Positions 30,219 to 38,273 of a stretch of 41,591 bases of DNA are shown here, one piece after another. Numbering within the stretch: the stretch's first letter is position 1; each line of letters opens with the position of its first letter. Position numbers and translations under genes: made by a program. The notes below the pieces were generated by a model that saw only the letters and a program-made list of their open reading frames with translations, was not told the DNA's origin and did not search any database. The DNA lies in IMG/VR virus record IMGVR_UViG_3300037516_001702, positions 1-41,591 of that record. The stretch is one strand, 5' to 3'. This DNA comes from a virus.

Positions 30219-31532
30219 ATGGCATCAAAATCTAACTGGGAAGAAGTTCTAGAGTATCTGAGCCCCAAGCTGCCTCCTTTTTGCCCAGAAGAGCCATCTT
30301 TGAATCAAAAAGTTTTTTTGAGGACAAACTGTCTTGAAGGCCTCTTCGGTGGGGCGGCCGGTGGAGGCAAGTCCTCAGCCCTTTTGATGGCCGCCCTACA
30401 GTATGTGGATGTCCCTGGCTATTCGGCAATCCTCTTCCGTAGAACATTTGCCGACCTCTCTCTGCCAGGTGCCTTGATGGACCGCTTTAAATCGTGGATG
30501 AGCAATTACGACGATGTTCACTGGAACAACAATAGTTTCGTGGCCACCTTCCCGTCTGGGGCTCGCATTTCATTCGGTTACCTAAATAACGTTAACGACT
30601 ATCTGAGATACAAAGGTTCTGAGTTTCAGTTCATAGGGATGGATGAAGTTACAGAAATCCGAGAATCCGACTACAGGTACCTTTTCTCTCGTCTGCGTCG
30701 TCCCGCAAGTGGTCCTTTGGCGCAGATTCCGCTTCGAATGAGGGCAGCGTCCAACCCTGCTCCGAATTGGGTTCGTCAGCGGTTCATCGTAGAGGGCAGA
30801 GAGACTGGACGGGTCTTTGTTCCATCCACGCTTAAAGACAACCCAGGAATTGATGCAGATTCATATAGGCAGGCCCTGTCTGCCCTAGACCCCGTTGAAC
30901 GGCGACGTCTAGAAGAAGGCGACTGGTGGTCGACGACCCTCGGTAGCCTTTTTGACCGCGAATCTTTCATAATTATCGACCCTAGCGAAATACCTGTCAT
31001 AACCAATTCTGCCAGAGTTGTTAGATTCTGGGACCTTGCGGCATCCGAACCATCCGCGTCATACCCCGACCCCGACTGGACGGTTGGAACCCTAATGATG
31101 TTTGATGGCGGCATTTCGTATATTCTCGATATCAAGAAAGCACGAGTAAGAGGCGAGAAAGTAGAACAGCTAATTGCCCAGACAGCAGCAGAGGACGGGT
31201 ACGGAGTGGCTGTCAGGATGGAGCAGGAACCAGGCTCGTCTGGCAAGGCACTAGTCGACCAGTACGCTAGATACGTGGTCCCTGGTTACGATTTTGGCGC
31301 TATGAGGCCGACCGGAGACAAAGTAACAAGAGCACGTCCATTTGCCGCGTCTGCAGCGAACGGAAACGTTCGCCTGGTTAGGGCTCCATGGCTCACGGAT
31401 TTTCTTGATGAATTTTCATCCTTCCCCGAGTCCGCTAATCACGACGACCAGGTAGACTCCGCTGTTGGAGCTTTTACTTTTCTTACTGGCTTGGGGTTGC
31501 CTAGACGTAGAAAAGCTTCTATACTCCTTTGA
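30219..31532 (+). CDS. Terminase large subunit (DNA packaging ATPase/nuclease)
   Basis: A 437-residue protein. The ATPase domain has Walker A FGGAAGGGKSS at about residues 43-53 and Walker B FIGMDEVTEI at about 137-146, followed by a coupling-motif-like AASNPAPN. The C-terminal nuclease domain shows WDLAASEPS with first catalytic Asp near 273, a central D near DPDWTVG, and NHDDQVDSAVGAF with the final Asp pair. It pumps DNA through the portal and cuts it. It is the first gene of the rightward block, divergent from the portal that it binds. No small terminase subunit is recognised next to it. The start is supported by the leaderless -10 box and by family length. Confidence 0.95.
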   Translation: MASKSNWEEVLEYLSPKLPPFCPEEPSLNQKVFLRTNCLEGLFGGAAGGGKSSALLMAALQYVDVPGYSAILFRRTFADLSLPGALMDRFKSWMSNYDDVHWNNNSFVATFPSGARISFGYLNNVNDYLRYKGSEFQFIGMDEVTEIRESDYRYLFSRLRRPASGPLAQIPLRMRAASNPAPNWVRQRFIVEGRETGRVFVPSTLKDNPGIDADSYRQALSALDPVERRRLEEGDWWSTTLGSLFDRESFIIIDPSEIPVITNSARVVRFWDLAASEPSASYPDPDWTVGTLMMFDGGISYILDIKKARVRGEKVEQLIAQTAAEDGYGVAVRMEQEPGSSGKALVDQYARYVVPGYDFGAMRPTGDKVTRARPFAASAANGNVRLVRAPWLTDFLDEFSSFPESANHDDQVDSAVGAFTFLTGLGLPRRRKASILL

Positions 31533-31569
31533 ACTACCAATAAATTAGACACATACTAAAGGGACCAAT

Positions 31570-32064
31570 ATGAGCTTAGAAAAAATCCAGGAACTCCGTT
31601 CGGCTATTTTAGAGCTTGACGGACATGTTTCGTCATTCCTTGCAGAAAACCCAACAGCAGAAAAAGCTGGAGAAGTTCTTGCAGAGTTGAACTTTCTCAA
31701 ACGCGACATGTCTGTTATCTACGAACAATTCGCGAATCTTTTTGCCGAAATTATGGGCCTCTCCGACACAATTTCTCTTCCAGATGGTACGACCATTGAA
31801 AAGAAATCTTCCTACGACAGAAAAGGCTGGAAGCATCTAGACCTAGGCTCGGCTGTCGCGGAACGTCTCGTAAACATGTCTGTCGATATGGATACTGGCG
31901 AAGTTACAAAATCTCCAAAACAAATAGCAGAAGAAATGCTTACATACTGTGCCCCTTCGTATTGGCGAATTAAAGAACTGAACAAAATTGGGATTAACGC
32001 CGATAGCTTTAGCGAAGTTGGCGAGCTCAAAACCAGCATTATTGTCCGTAAACCGAAAAACTGA
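31570..32064 (+). CDS. Unknown protein in the recombination operon
   Basis: A 164-residue protein with an AAAGGGA ribosome site. Residues 1-60 are a charged helix, probably coiled coil. A short beta hairpin (TISLPDGTTIEKKSSYDRKGW) follows, then helices with VDMDTGEVTKSPKQIAEEML. I do not recognise the family. It lies 37 bases after the terminase and 11 before the Rad52-like gene, so it is probably co-transcribed with recombination genes. A helper in DNA recombination is possible but not shown. Confidence 0.75.
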   Translation: MSLEKIQELRSAILELDGHVSSFLAENPTAEKAGEVLAELNFLKRDMSVIYEQFANLFAEIMGLSDTISLPDGTTIEKKSSYDRKGWKHLDLGSAVAERLVNMSVDMDTGEVTKSPKQIAEEMLTYCAPSYWRIKELNKIGINADSFSEVGELKTSIIVRKPKN

Positions 32065-32075
32065 ATAGAGGAAAA

Positions 32076-32774
32076 ATGACACAGAACAGCAACGATATCG
32101 CCCGTCTCTTGGCGGAGCCGTTTCCAGAAGAAATGGAACGAACACTCATAAAAAGTGGTGTTGAGTTAATTTATCTGCCAATTAGTGAAGTTATAAATCG
32201 CCTAAATAAGGTGCTGGGAATGAGCAACTGGTCATTCGAAATCATTTCTGTTGCTCGTGATTTAATCGATACTGACGAAATAATTGCGCACGTTTCCCTT
32301 ACGGCAACGATTGATGGATGCACGATAACTAAGCACGGCTTCGGTGGACAGTCAGTAAAGCGTCAGAGAAAAGACAATAAGCCTGTTGACCTTGGCAACG
32401 ATTTCAAGGGAGCAGTCTCGGATGCCCTTAAAAAAGCAGCACAGCTACTTGGTGTCGGACTTTATCTAGCACGCTCTTCCGATGCCATGGATGCTGAAGA
32501 CGCAATTGGCGCATCCATGCCTCACGTTGAGCCGAGCCCCAATATTGAACCATCTTCTGAATTGGACGAAGAATGGAACAACTTTGTAGGCGTCACAAAG
32601 ACTCTTGACAAAGAGCAAAAAGAGTCCCTAAATGACTTTTGGGCGAAATACTCTTCTGGAAAGCCAAAGCCGACCCGCACTACAGTGACAGAAGAAGAAA
32701 TTAAGGCTCTCATAGTAGAAGCAATGCGTTTATCTTTCGGAGCGACAATTATTGAGTCACCAAATGACAAGTGA
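32076..32774 (+). CDS. Rad52/Rad22-type single-strand annealing protein
   Basis: A 232-residue protein with the compact domain of phage Rad52-like recombinases. IYLPISEVINRLNKVLGMSN and WSFEIISVARD are near the N-terminus. The family signature LGNDFKGAVSDALKKAAQLLG with VGLYL is at about residues 107-130. In this family the domain forms rings that bind ssDNA and anneal complementary strands. The C-terminal third is acidic and less conserved. GAGG lies before the ATG. The next gene codes a RecB/Cas4-type nuclease, giving the exonuclease plus annealing protein pair common in phages for recombination-dependent replication. Confidence 0.85.
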   Translation: MTQNSNDIARLLAEPFPEEMERTLIKSGVELIYLPISEVINRLNKVLGMSNWSFEIISVARDLIDTDEIIAHVSLTATIDGCTITKHGFGGQSVKRQRKDNKPVDLGNDFKGAVSDALKKAAQLLGVGLYLARSSDAMDAEDAIGASMPHVEPSPNIEPSSELDEEWNNFVGVTKTLDKEQKESLNDFWAKYSSGKPKPTRTTVTEEEIKALIVEAMRLSFGATIIESPNDK

Positions 32775-33543
32775 ACAGTCGGTTGTCATGAAAGCCCCAA
32801 ACATGCTTTCACCGTCTTCAATTGGAACATTCCGTCAGTGTCCATTAAAGTTTAAGTTCACTAAAATTGATGGCTTGCAAGATTCTCCCACTGAATCCAC
32901 AATGCTTGGAAATTTCGTGCATGAGATTCTCGAAACAATGTACGCCCTTCCTCCTGAGCAAAGAACTCAAGACACTGCGAGATTGATTGCTCGCGACCTG
33001 TGGGAGTCAAAATGGGAAGAAATGGTAAAAACCATTATTCGTTCAGAAAAAGAAATCAAACTTTTTAGGTGGACCGCTTGGTGGTGTGTTGAAAATGTTT
33101 GGGCCCTAGAGCAACCTATGGAGGTTCAGCCATGGGCGATTGAAGAGCATGTAGAGGGGGAAATCTCTGGAGTGAAGCTCCACGGATACATAGACCGCCT
33201 TCATGTAGATGGAGATACGGCCAAGGTTTGTGATTACAAAACCGGGAAAACTCCCAAAAAACAGTATGTTGATGATAAGTATTTCCAATTAATAATTTAC
33301 ACTCAACTTCTAGGAAGTGCCGGAATAGAGGCAAAAAACTTTGAGATTGAATTGCTTTATCTAAAAGACGGCGTCAGATTTGAAAAACGAGTAACCGAAG
33401 AAGACATTGCAAATGTTGCTTCTGTCATTGCTGAGGTTAAAGCCGGCATCGACCTGAGAATTGCTCAGGGTCATTTTGAGCCAAACAAGTCAATTCTTTG
33501 CAATTGGTGCGGCTTCAAGTCAATTTGCCCAGCCTGGAAATAA
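32764..33543 (+). CDS. RecB/Cas4-type PD-(D/E)XK exonuclease with Fe-S cysteines
   Basis: About 259 residues. LSPSSIGTFRQCPLKFKF (Cys26) is the family opening, GNFVHEILETMY holds the motif I His, GYIDRLHV the catalytic Asp (about 144), VCDYKTGKTPK the D-x-K pair (157, 159) and YFQLIIYTQLL the QxxxY-type helix. CNWCGFKSIC at 246-255 with Cys26 gives four Cys for an Fe-S cluster, as in Cas4 and AddB. It would resect DNA ends for the annealing protein encoded upstream. The longest frame starts at a TTG at 32752. I prefer the ATG at 32764, which overlaps the previous gene by 11 bases; neither has a strong ribosome site. Confidence 0.85.
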   Translation: MTSEQSVVMKAPNMLSPSSIGTFRQCPLKFKFTKIDGLQDSPTESTMLGNFVHEILETMYALPPEQRTQDTARLIARDLWESKWEEMVKTIIRSEKEIKLFRWTAWWCVENVWALEQPMEVQPWAIEEHVEGEISGVKLHGYIDRLHVDGDTAKVCDYKTGKTPKKQYVDDKYFQLIIYTQLLGSAGIEAKNFEIELLYLKDGVRFEKRVTEEDIANVASVIAEVKAGIDLRIAQGHFEPNKSILCNWCGFKSICPAWK

Positions 33544-33556
33544 GTTGCAGGCCCTA

Positions 33557-34099
33557 ATGGAGACATCACAGATTAATAAAACAATGAATACAAAATGGAA
33601 CGACGACGCCTTTGCAAGAATGGTTGCCGAAGAAGTAAAAAACAAAACTTCACTTCAAGAACGCGAAGAACTTCAAAATCCAGAACATTGGGATAGATGG
33701 AAGCGTGCTCTTATAGCTCTTTCGGACAACCTACAAAGACAAATTGATTCAATAGAGGCAGATAGTGAATCAGACCAGCAGCGTTATTCTTCTCTTGGTG
33801 CCAAAGGTGGGAAACTAACGACGGAAGCACTTCGTTACTATGGTGAAAAAGCAACCCGAATCAAGAGATTCAAATATCACGTAGACCGCCGTCTTGACGA
33901 CGTCTGCCTAATGATTGACACAGGGGAAACCAGTAATAACGACGGGTGGAAGGAAGTTGACTTTTACCGCAGGGCAATCATTGCGCACAAAAACTTATTA
34001 GAAGAGTTTGACCTTGAAGATACGGCCATCGACCGTTCGCTATGGGATTGCCTTGATGGTAAATGGACTTTCGGGGACATTAATAATGACAATTTATGA
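33557..34099 (+). CDS. Unknown helical protein
   Basis: About 180 residues from the ATG at 33557, which has GCAGG five bases upstream; an in-frame ATG at 33584 is the alternative, and a longer frame would overlap the nuclease gene heavily. The protein is almost all charged helix: KTSLQEREELQNPEHWDRW near residues 30-48, then long helices with SLGAKGGKLTTEALRYYG and an acidic C-terminus. No family is recognised. It lies 13 bases behind the nuclease gene, so it probably belongs to the recombination operon. Confidence 0.7.
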   Translation: METSQINKTMNTKWNDDAFARMVAEEVKNKTSLQEREELQNPEHWDRWKRALIALSDNLQRQIDSIEADSESDQQRYSSLGAKGGKLTTEALRYYGEKATRIKRFKYHVDRRLDDVCLMIDTGETSNNDGWKEVDFYRRAIIAHKNLLEEFDLEDTAIDRSLWDCLDGKWTFGDINNDNL

Positions 34100-34116
34100 T
34101 GTAATATTCATACTTA

Positions 34117-34470
34117 ATGAAGCCCAATAAGCCAATTAAACGAACGCCGCTCAAACGCAGTACAAAGAAAATAGCCAAACGTAGCCAAAAAACTGAAGAA
34201 ATATACGTTGAGCGCCGCAAGATTGTTGCTCGAATGCTGTCTGATTTCCCACTTTGTTTTGCCTGCCCAGTTTTTGCCAAGAATGATGGATTGCATGTTT
34301 TTATTCATCGCAATAGTGTCGATGTGCATGAGCTCGTTCGTCGCTCGCAGGGTGGCTCAATACTTGAAGAAGAAAATCTCGTTACCGTGTGCAGAAAGTG
34401 TCACTCAAGAATCGGCAACGAACCGGCCCTTGCTTTTTCGCTTGGGTTGGCCAAACACTCATGGGAGTGA
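34117..34470 (+). CDS. HNH endonuclease-like protein
   Basis: A 117-residue protein. The first 40 residues are strongly basic. FPLCFACPVF (Cys47, Cys50) and VCRKCH (Cys92, Cys95) form a zinc site, and DVHELVRRSQGG (His71) with the ENLVTVC strand and His96 makes an HNH motif. The layout is that of a small ββα-metal nuclease, like phage HNH proteins that assist packaging or recombination, or a NinG/Rap-like junction enzyme. No Shine-Dalgarno precedes the ATG; TAATAT at 34102-34107 could serve a short-leader message. The cluster ends with a terminator downstream. Confidence 0.8.
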   Translation: MKPNKPIKRTPLKRSTKKIAKRSQKTEEIYVERRKIVARMLSDFPLCFACPVFAKNDGLHVFIHRNSVDVHELVRRSQGGSILEEENLVTVCRKCHSRIGNEPALAFSLGLAKHSWE

Positions 34471-34526
34471 GTGTATTATTTAGTTATCTTCAGAAATCGC
34501 TACCTGAGGACCCAAATAGGTGCACG

Positions 34527-34571
34527 GGCGGGTAGTTGTTCAGCGTTGAGCTACTACCCGCCTTTGTATTT
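34527..34571 (+). terminator. Rho-independent terminator after the HNH gene
   Basis: GGCGGGTAGT (34527-34536) pairs perfectly with ACTACCCGCC (34553-34562) across a 16-base loop, followed by TTTGTATTT. It ends the terminase-recombination transcript and lies just before a new promoter. Confidence 0.75.
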
Positions 34572-34579
34572 GCTATAGT
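34571..34579 (+). promoter_or_regulatory. Extended -10 promoter for the resolvase/ParB/PAPSR cluster
   Basis: TGCTATAGT is an extended -10 (TGn plus TATAGT). Its end is eight bases before the GTG at 34588, so the message would be nearly leaderless. No Shine-Dalgarno lies in the gap. Confidence 0.5.
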
Positions 34580-34587
34580 CCACAATT

Positions 34588-35115
34588 GTGCGTTTACTTG
34601 GGCTTGACCTTTCTCTTACATCTACCGGCTATTGCGTAGAAGAAAAGACTGGAGTCATAGCCCTTAAACTAAAAGGGGCCGAAAGGCTATCTAGGGTTTC
34701 TGACGAGATTATTAAAATAATTAAGACCAACGCGATAGATGTTGCCATAATTGAGGGCTACTCTTTTGCCTCGCGTAACAGCCAGGCTCACAGTATTGGC
34801 GAAATGGGGGGTGCTGTAAGAATGAAATTGTGGGAGATGAACATCCCCTATGTGGAGGTTCCACCTACCTGTAGGGCAAAGTTTGCCACCGGCAAGGGCA
34901 ATGCCGGAAAGACTGAGGTTATTTCAGCTATTTCTGCTAAGACCGGACTAACTTTTTTGGGGGCTGGGGCAGACGACGAATGCGATGCATGGATACTCCG
35001 GCAGATGGGCCTTGCTTATATCGGAGAATCAAAGGAATCTTGGACTAAAGAGCAATTAGAGGCTTTAATAAAAGTAGACTGGTCCCCTATCGAGGGAATG
35101 AGAGAGGTTTCTTAG
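34588..35115 (+). CDS. RuvC-like Holliday junction resolvase
   Basis: A 175-residue protein with an RNase H-like fold. MRLLGLDLSLTSTGY gives the first Asp (7), VAIIEGYSF gives Glu56, and GAGADDECDAWILR gives the acidic cluster Asp129, Asp130 and Asp133. These match the four-carboxylate site of RuvC. The PTCRAKFATGKGNAGK loop resembles the region used in DNA binding in phage RuvC proteins. It would resolve branched DNA before packaging, working with the annealing protein and nuclease encoded upstream. The start is a GTG without a ribosome site, positioned on the predicted transcription start. Confidence 0.88.
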   Translation: MRLLGLDLSLTSTGYCVEEKTGVIALKLKGAERLSRVSDEIIKIIKTNAIDVAIIEGYSFASRNSQAHSIGEMGGAVRMKLWEMNIPYVEVPPTCRAKFATGKGNAGKTEVISAISAKTGLTFLGAGADDECDAWILRQMGLAYIGESKESWTKEQLEALIKVDWSPIEGMREVS

Positions 35116-35116
35116 T

Positions 35117-35452
35117 ATGAGAACAACGCCAATTAGCCAAATTGATATTGAGCAGGAGTTGCTCCGGTTGATGGATATGCTTGAAGAAGAGACAGAGCAA
35201 TTTGAATCTCTATCTATGGATATGGCAAAAAAAGAAGCTCTCTATAAAGCCAATTGGGCTCGCGAATATCTGTCTGCCAAGGGGTCTATAAAAGAGAGAG
35301 AAGCGTGGGCGGATTACAAGCTTGACCAGGAGTACTTTGAATACAAGTGTGCCGAAGCTCTTGTTAAATCTAAAAGAGAAAAGCTTCTTTCCGTTCGCTC
35401 ATCCATGGATGCAATACGAACACTAAACGCCAACGTTAGAAATCAGGTATAG
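35117..35452 (+). CDS. Small coiled-coil protein
   Basis: A 111-residue, nearly all-helical charged protein, with GAGAGG nine bases before the ATG and one base between it and the resolvase stop. Heptad-like spacing of Leu and Met runs through residues 8-40 and 75-100. From memory, small proteins of this kind often lie next to recombination genes of actinophages without a known role. Likely an accessory factor, function unknown. Confidence 0.75.
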   Translation: MRTTPISQIDIEQELLRLMDMLEEETEQFESLSMDMAKKEALYKANWAREYLSAKGSIKEREAWADYKLDQEYFEYKCAEALVKSKREKLLSVRSSMDAIRTLNANVRNQV

Positions 35453-35456
35453 AACT

Positions 35457-36338
35457 ATGACTCATGGAATTCACGAATCACTCATTCAAATGGCCGTAGA
35501 CATCGAGACGCTGCTGCCACTAGAATCAAACCCCAGACGCGGTGACGTAGGAGCAATTATGGCTTCGTATCGCGAATTTGGACAAATCAAACCAATAGTT
35601 GTTCGACCCAACGATGATGGAACGGCGACAGTTATCGCTGGAAATCACCAGCTAGAGGCAGCAAAAAGGTTGGGCTGGGACAAAATAGCAGCCGTCAGCT
35701 TTGCGGTTGATGGCGAGCGAGCTATTGCCTTTGCGCTTGCAGACAACAGAACGATGGAGCTTGGATATACCGAGCCAGAGTTATTGAATGAAGTAATACT
35801 TGAACTGGCAGATATCTACCCGGAGCTCATCAACGGACTCGGATGGGATGAATTTTACACTGCCGAAATAGAACAAAAACTCATTCGTGAGGACAATAGA
35901 GTAATAGAGCCTGGTGCTGGATTCATTTCACCGACTATTAGTGGGTCTTCGGATAATGGATTTACTGTTGTTGCAAAATTTGACAGTTATGACGACTATG
36001 ACAATTATGGAGAGAACAAAACAAGCACAAACGCATCACCTACTGCGCCAGAACTAGACCGTAATATGGTGAACGTTACCCATACGGAAGATGGCAAGCA
36101 GCACATTGAAATACGTTCAGGCTTCGACCAAAATGATGCCGTCAAACGTGGCTCAACGACCGTCTCTCCGGGTTCGGCCCCACGAGCCGTCGTTCAATGC
36201 ACAATTGTATTTGACGACACGACACAGCAGGCTAGATGGTATGAATTTTTGAAGTGGATAAAATCCGACCCCGCAGTAGTCGGAGCAACTACCGCTGAGA
36301 AGCTGATAGATTTTATTAATCAACACATAGAGGTTTAA
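35457..36338 (+). CDS. ParB-like nuclease-domain protein (ParB/sulfiredoxin superfamily)
   Basis: A 293-residue protein. The N-terminal domain has LPLESNPRRGDVGAIMASY, FGQIKPIVVRPNDDGTATVI, AGNHQLEAAKRLGWDKI and ADNRTMELG, the box order of ParB domains, which bind and hydrolyse nucleotides or act as nucleases. AGNHQ replaces the usual GERR box. The middle is Ser/Asn-rich. The C-terminal 85 residues form a second small domain with VVQCTIVFDDTTQQARWYEF. A short ORF separates it from the PAPS-reductase-like gene. ParB-like plus PAPS-reductase-like pairs are known as IbrB/IbrA in E. coli and are common in phages. The AGGT site precedes the ATG. Confidence 0.85.
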   Translation: MTHGIHESLIQMAVDIETLLPLESNPRRGDVGAIMASYREFGQIKPIVVRPNDDGTATVIAGNHQLEAAKRLGWDKIAAVSFAVDGERAIAFALADNRTMELGYTEPELLNEVILELADIYPELINGLGWDEFYTAEIEQKLIREDNRVIEPGAGFISPTISGSSDNGFTVVAKFDSYDDYDNYGENKTSTNASPTAPELDRNMVNVTHTEDGKQHIEIRSGFDQNDAVKRGSTTVSPGSAPRAVVQCTIVFDDTTQQARWYEFLKWIKSDPAVVGATTAEKLIDFINQHIEV

Positions 36339-36339
36339 T

Positions 36340-36540
36340 ATGGACCAACAAGAACAGGTATACAGACATCTACTACAAGTGGCTAGGGTCTCCAAGAATG
36401 ACTGTCCGAAGATATTGGACATCATGGACAAGCACATAGCGGACTCCGCATATTGGAAGGCTGTTGCCGAGAGAGCTCTAAATGAGAACAACGAGCTCAG
36501 GGCAGAAATACTCCGCCTCAACAAAATGCACAAAAACTAA
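36340..36540 (+). CDS. Tiny helical protein between ParB-like and PAPSR genes
   Basis: A 66-residue all-helix protein (KNDCPKILDIMDKHIADSAY, ending in Lys). GAGG precedes the ATG by six bases, and the stop overlaps the next start as TAATG, so it is coupled to the PAPS-reductase-like gene. No family is recognised. Tight coupling on both sides supports that it is a real gene. Confidence 0.7.
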   Translation: MDQQEQVYRHLLQVARVSKNDCPKILDIMDKHIADSAYWKAVAERALNENNELRAEILRLNKMHKN

Positions 36541-37679
36541 TGACTCGTCAACGCCTGTTCTTGGATATGAGTTGCGTTGACGCTGCTCGTCAAAGAATAC
36601 GTCACGTATACGACACCTTTGACACGGTGTGTGTTCAATTTTCTGGCGGCAAAGACTCAACCGCCGTTCTTCTCCTTGCCAAAGAGGTCCACGAAGAGCG
36701 TGGCCTAGGCCCTGTTAAGGTGATTTTCCGCGACGAAGAAATGGTAAGTCCTGTCGTCGTAGACTACGTAGAGAGGGTCCGCAACTACGACTGGGTCGAT
36801 ATGGAGTGGTACTGCTTGCCGTATCCAGCGGAGATATGGGTCCTTGGCTACAGAATAACAACCCTTCTGTGGAGTCAAGAAAGATTTGAACAAGATAGGT
36901 GGGTGCGCCCAATGCCGCCATGGGCAATTAGTGGCAAAAATTTTGGGCTAAGCCATAGTGTTTCATTACCTGAGCAAACTGACTATTACACAATGCAAGG
37001 CAAAAAAGGTAATGTTGCCTTTCTGACTGGAGTTAGGGCGAGTGAGTCAATGGTCAGGTATAGGTCGATTGTTCAGAAACTTCACGAGAACTACATAAAC
37101 ACGCCATACAAGTTAAAAAAGGGAATACCACTCAAGTTTGCCAAAGTCATATACGACTGGAACACGGATGATGTTTTTAAATTTATCATCGAAGAGCACG
37201 ACGCAGAGTACTGCAAGTACTATGACCTCGCAACAATAACTGGAAGCAACACGCGAGTTGGAATCCCTCTGCATGCAACTGCAATAAGACGGATTGGGGA
37301 TGTTGTCGCAACGGAGCCAGAGTTCTACGACAGACTTTATGAGTGTTTCCCTTACATTGACGCACAGCGTAGACTTTGGCCCGAGTTTGACTCGGAGAAA
37401 CTGATTGACATCTACGCCCAGTTTGGCTTTGATGGCGCTTCAAGTTTCATCGAACAATATTTGGTAGGTGAAAGACGACAAACAGAGGCACGTGCTTATG
37501 TTTCTAAATTTAGAAAAAAACATTTGTCGGACCCACATGGGTACCCGGTTAGCTGGCTTATAAGAAATTTGATGCTGAACGATATCGACGTTAACTCGCC
37601 AACGCCAGTTGGACCCAAGACAAAGGCGCACACGGTCAGGGCTGTAGAACTAGAGAGAGCAGACATATATGAATATTAA
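36540..37679 (+). CDS. PAPS reductase-like PP-loop protein (IbrA / DUF3440-like)
   Basis: A 379-residue protein. The PP-loop SGGKDST at residues 35-41 binds the pyrophosphate of an adenylated substrate. FRDEEMVSP, GVRASESMVRYRS and VIYDWNTDDVFKFI are further family motifs. The ECGLH redox box of true PAPS reductases is absent, so a simple assimilatory role is unlikely. It resembles IbrA-type (DUF3440) and DndC-type ATP-pyrophosphatases, some of which act in DNA sulfur modification. It overlaps the upstream tiny ORF by one base and the downstream ParB-like gene by 11. The substrate is unknown. Confidence 0.85.
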   Translation: MTRQRLFLDMSCVDAARQRIRHVYDTFDTVCVQFSGGKDSTAVLLLAKEVHEERGLGPVKVIFRDEEMVSPVVVDYVERVRNYDWVDMEWYCLPYPAEIWVLGYRITTLLWSQERFEQDRWVRPMPPWAISGKNFGLSHSVSLPEQTDYYTMQGKKGNVAFLTGVRASESMVRYRSIVQKLHENYINTPYKLKKGIPLKFAKVIYDWNTDDVFKFIIEEHDAEYCKYYDLATITGSNTRVGIPLHATAIRRIGDVVATEPEFYDRLYECFPYIDAQRRLWPEFDSEKLIDIYAQFGFDGASSFIEQYLVGERRQTEARAYVSKFRKKHLSDPHGYPVSWLIRNLMLNDIDVNSPTPVGPKTKAHTVRAVELERADIYEY

Positions 37680-38226
37680 TATTGAATACGTAGAACCATC
37701 CCGCCTATCCGTCCCCGAATGGCGAGCCACATATACCCTACGCCCGGAGATGTTAATAATTTCAGCATCACTATCTGAACTTGGGTTCATTCAGCCAATA
37801 CACGCTCGCCTATCTACTGGGGAGATAATCGACGGTTCTGAGCGTTACATCTTGGCAACGAGTATTCCGCAGATTTTAAAAAAGTCCGAAGGCAAAATCC
37901 CAGTAGTGTTTCATGATGTCGACCAGGTTGATGCGATGATGATGCATCTTCGCCTAAATCGGGGGCATTCGCATGTGATTGCAGAGAAAGCTTCCAAAAT
38001 AATTAGGTCTGTCAGGCGTTCCGGCAAGTATGGCGCATCCGATTTTCAGGACATTCTCTGCATGCGAGCAGAAGAACTTGCATTAATGCTTGACGGAAAT
38101 TTGTTCAAAGTCAGGAAAATAAAAGAACATAATTACGCTAGAGCCTGGGTTCCGATAGAGGCTCCCCCGAATTCTGTGCCCCCAGAAGTGCTTTCAATAG
38201 AAAGACCGCCTAATTCCGACAGATAG
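37669..38226 (+). CDS. Second ParB-like domain protein
   Basis: A 185-residue protein. EPSRLSVPEWRATYTLRPEM, ELGFIQPIHARLSTGEII and DGSERYILATSIPQIL give the ParB fold boxes, with DGSER in place of the GERR-type box. VDAMMMHLRLNRGHSHVIAE resembles the following helix of ParB proteins, which carries N-R. A helical region and a short Pro-rich tail follow. It overlaps the PAPS-reductase-like gene by 11 bases, so that enzyme is flanked by two ParB-like proteins, which probably work with it. Its similarity to the other ParB-like protein is only at the fold level. Confidence 0.8.
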   Translation: MNINIEYVEPSRLSVPEWRATYTLRPEMLIISASLSELGFIQPIHARLSTGEIIDGSERYILATSIPQILKKSEGKIPVVFHDVDQVDAMMMHLRLNRGHSHVIAEKASKIIRSVRRSGKYGASDFQDILCMRAEELALMLDGNLFKVRKIKEHNYARAWVPIEAPPNSVPPEVLSIERPPNSDR

Positions 38227-38240
38227 ATAAAAGTATTTTC

Positions 38241-38249
38241 TGGTATATT
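38241..38249 (+). promoter_or_regulatory. Extended -10 promoter before the basic protein
   Basis: TGGTATATT is an extended -10. The predicted start at about 38256 leaves an 18-base leader with AGGAG (38265-38269) before the ATG at 38274. No matching -35 is needed for an extended -10, and none is clear. Confidence 0.5.
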
Positions 38250-38273
38250 TGAACAAAGACCATAGGAGCTTTT

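Noticed and set aside
35457-38226. Complete Dnd phosphorothioation system
   Set aside because: Only a DndC-like PP-loop enzyme is present. DndA, DndD and DndE relatives are not seen, so it is not called Dnd.
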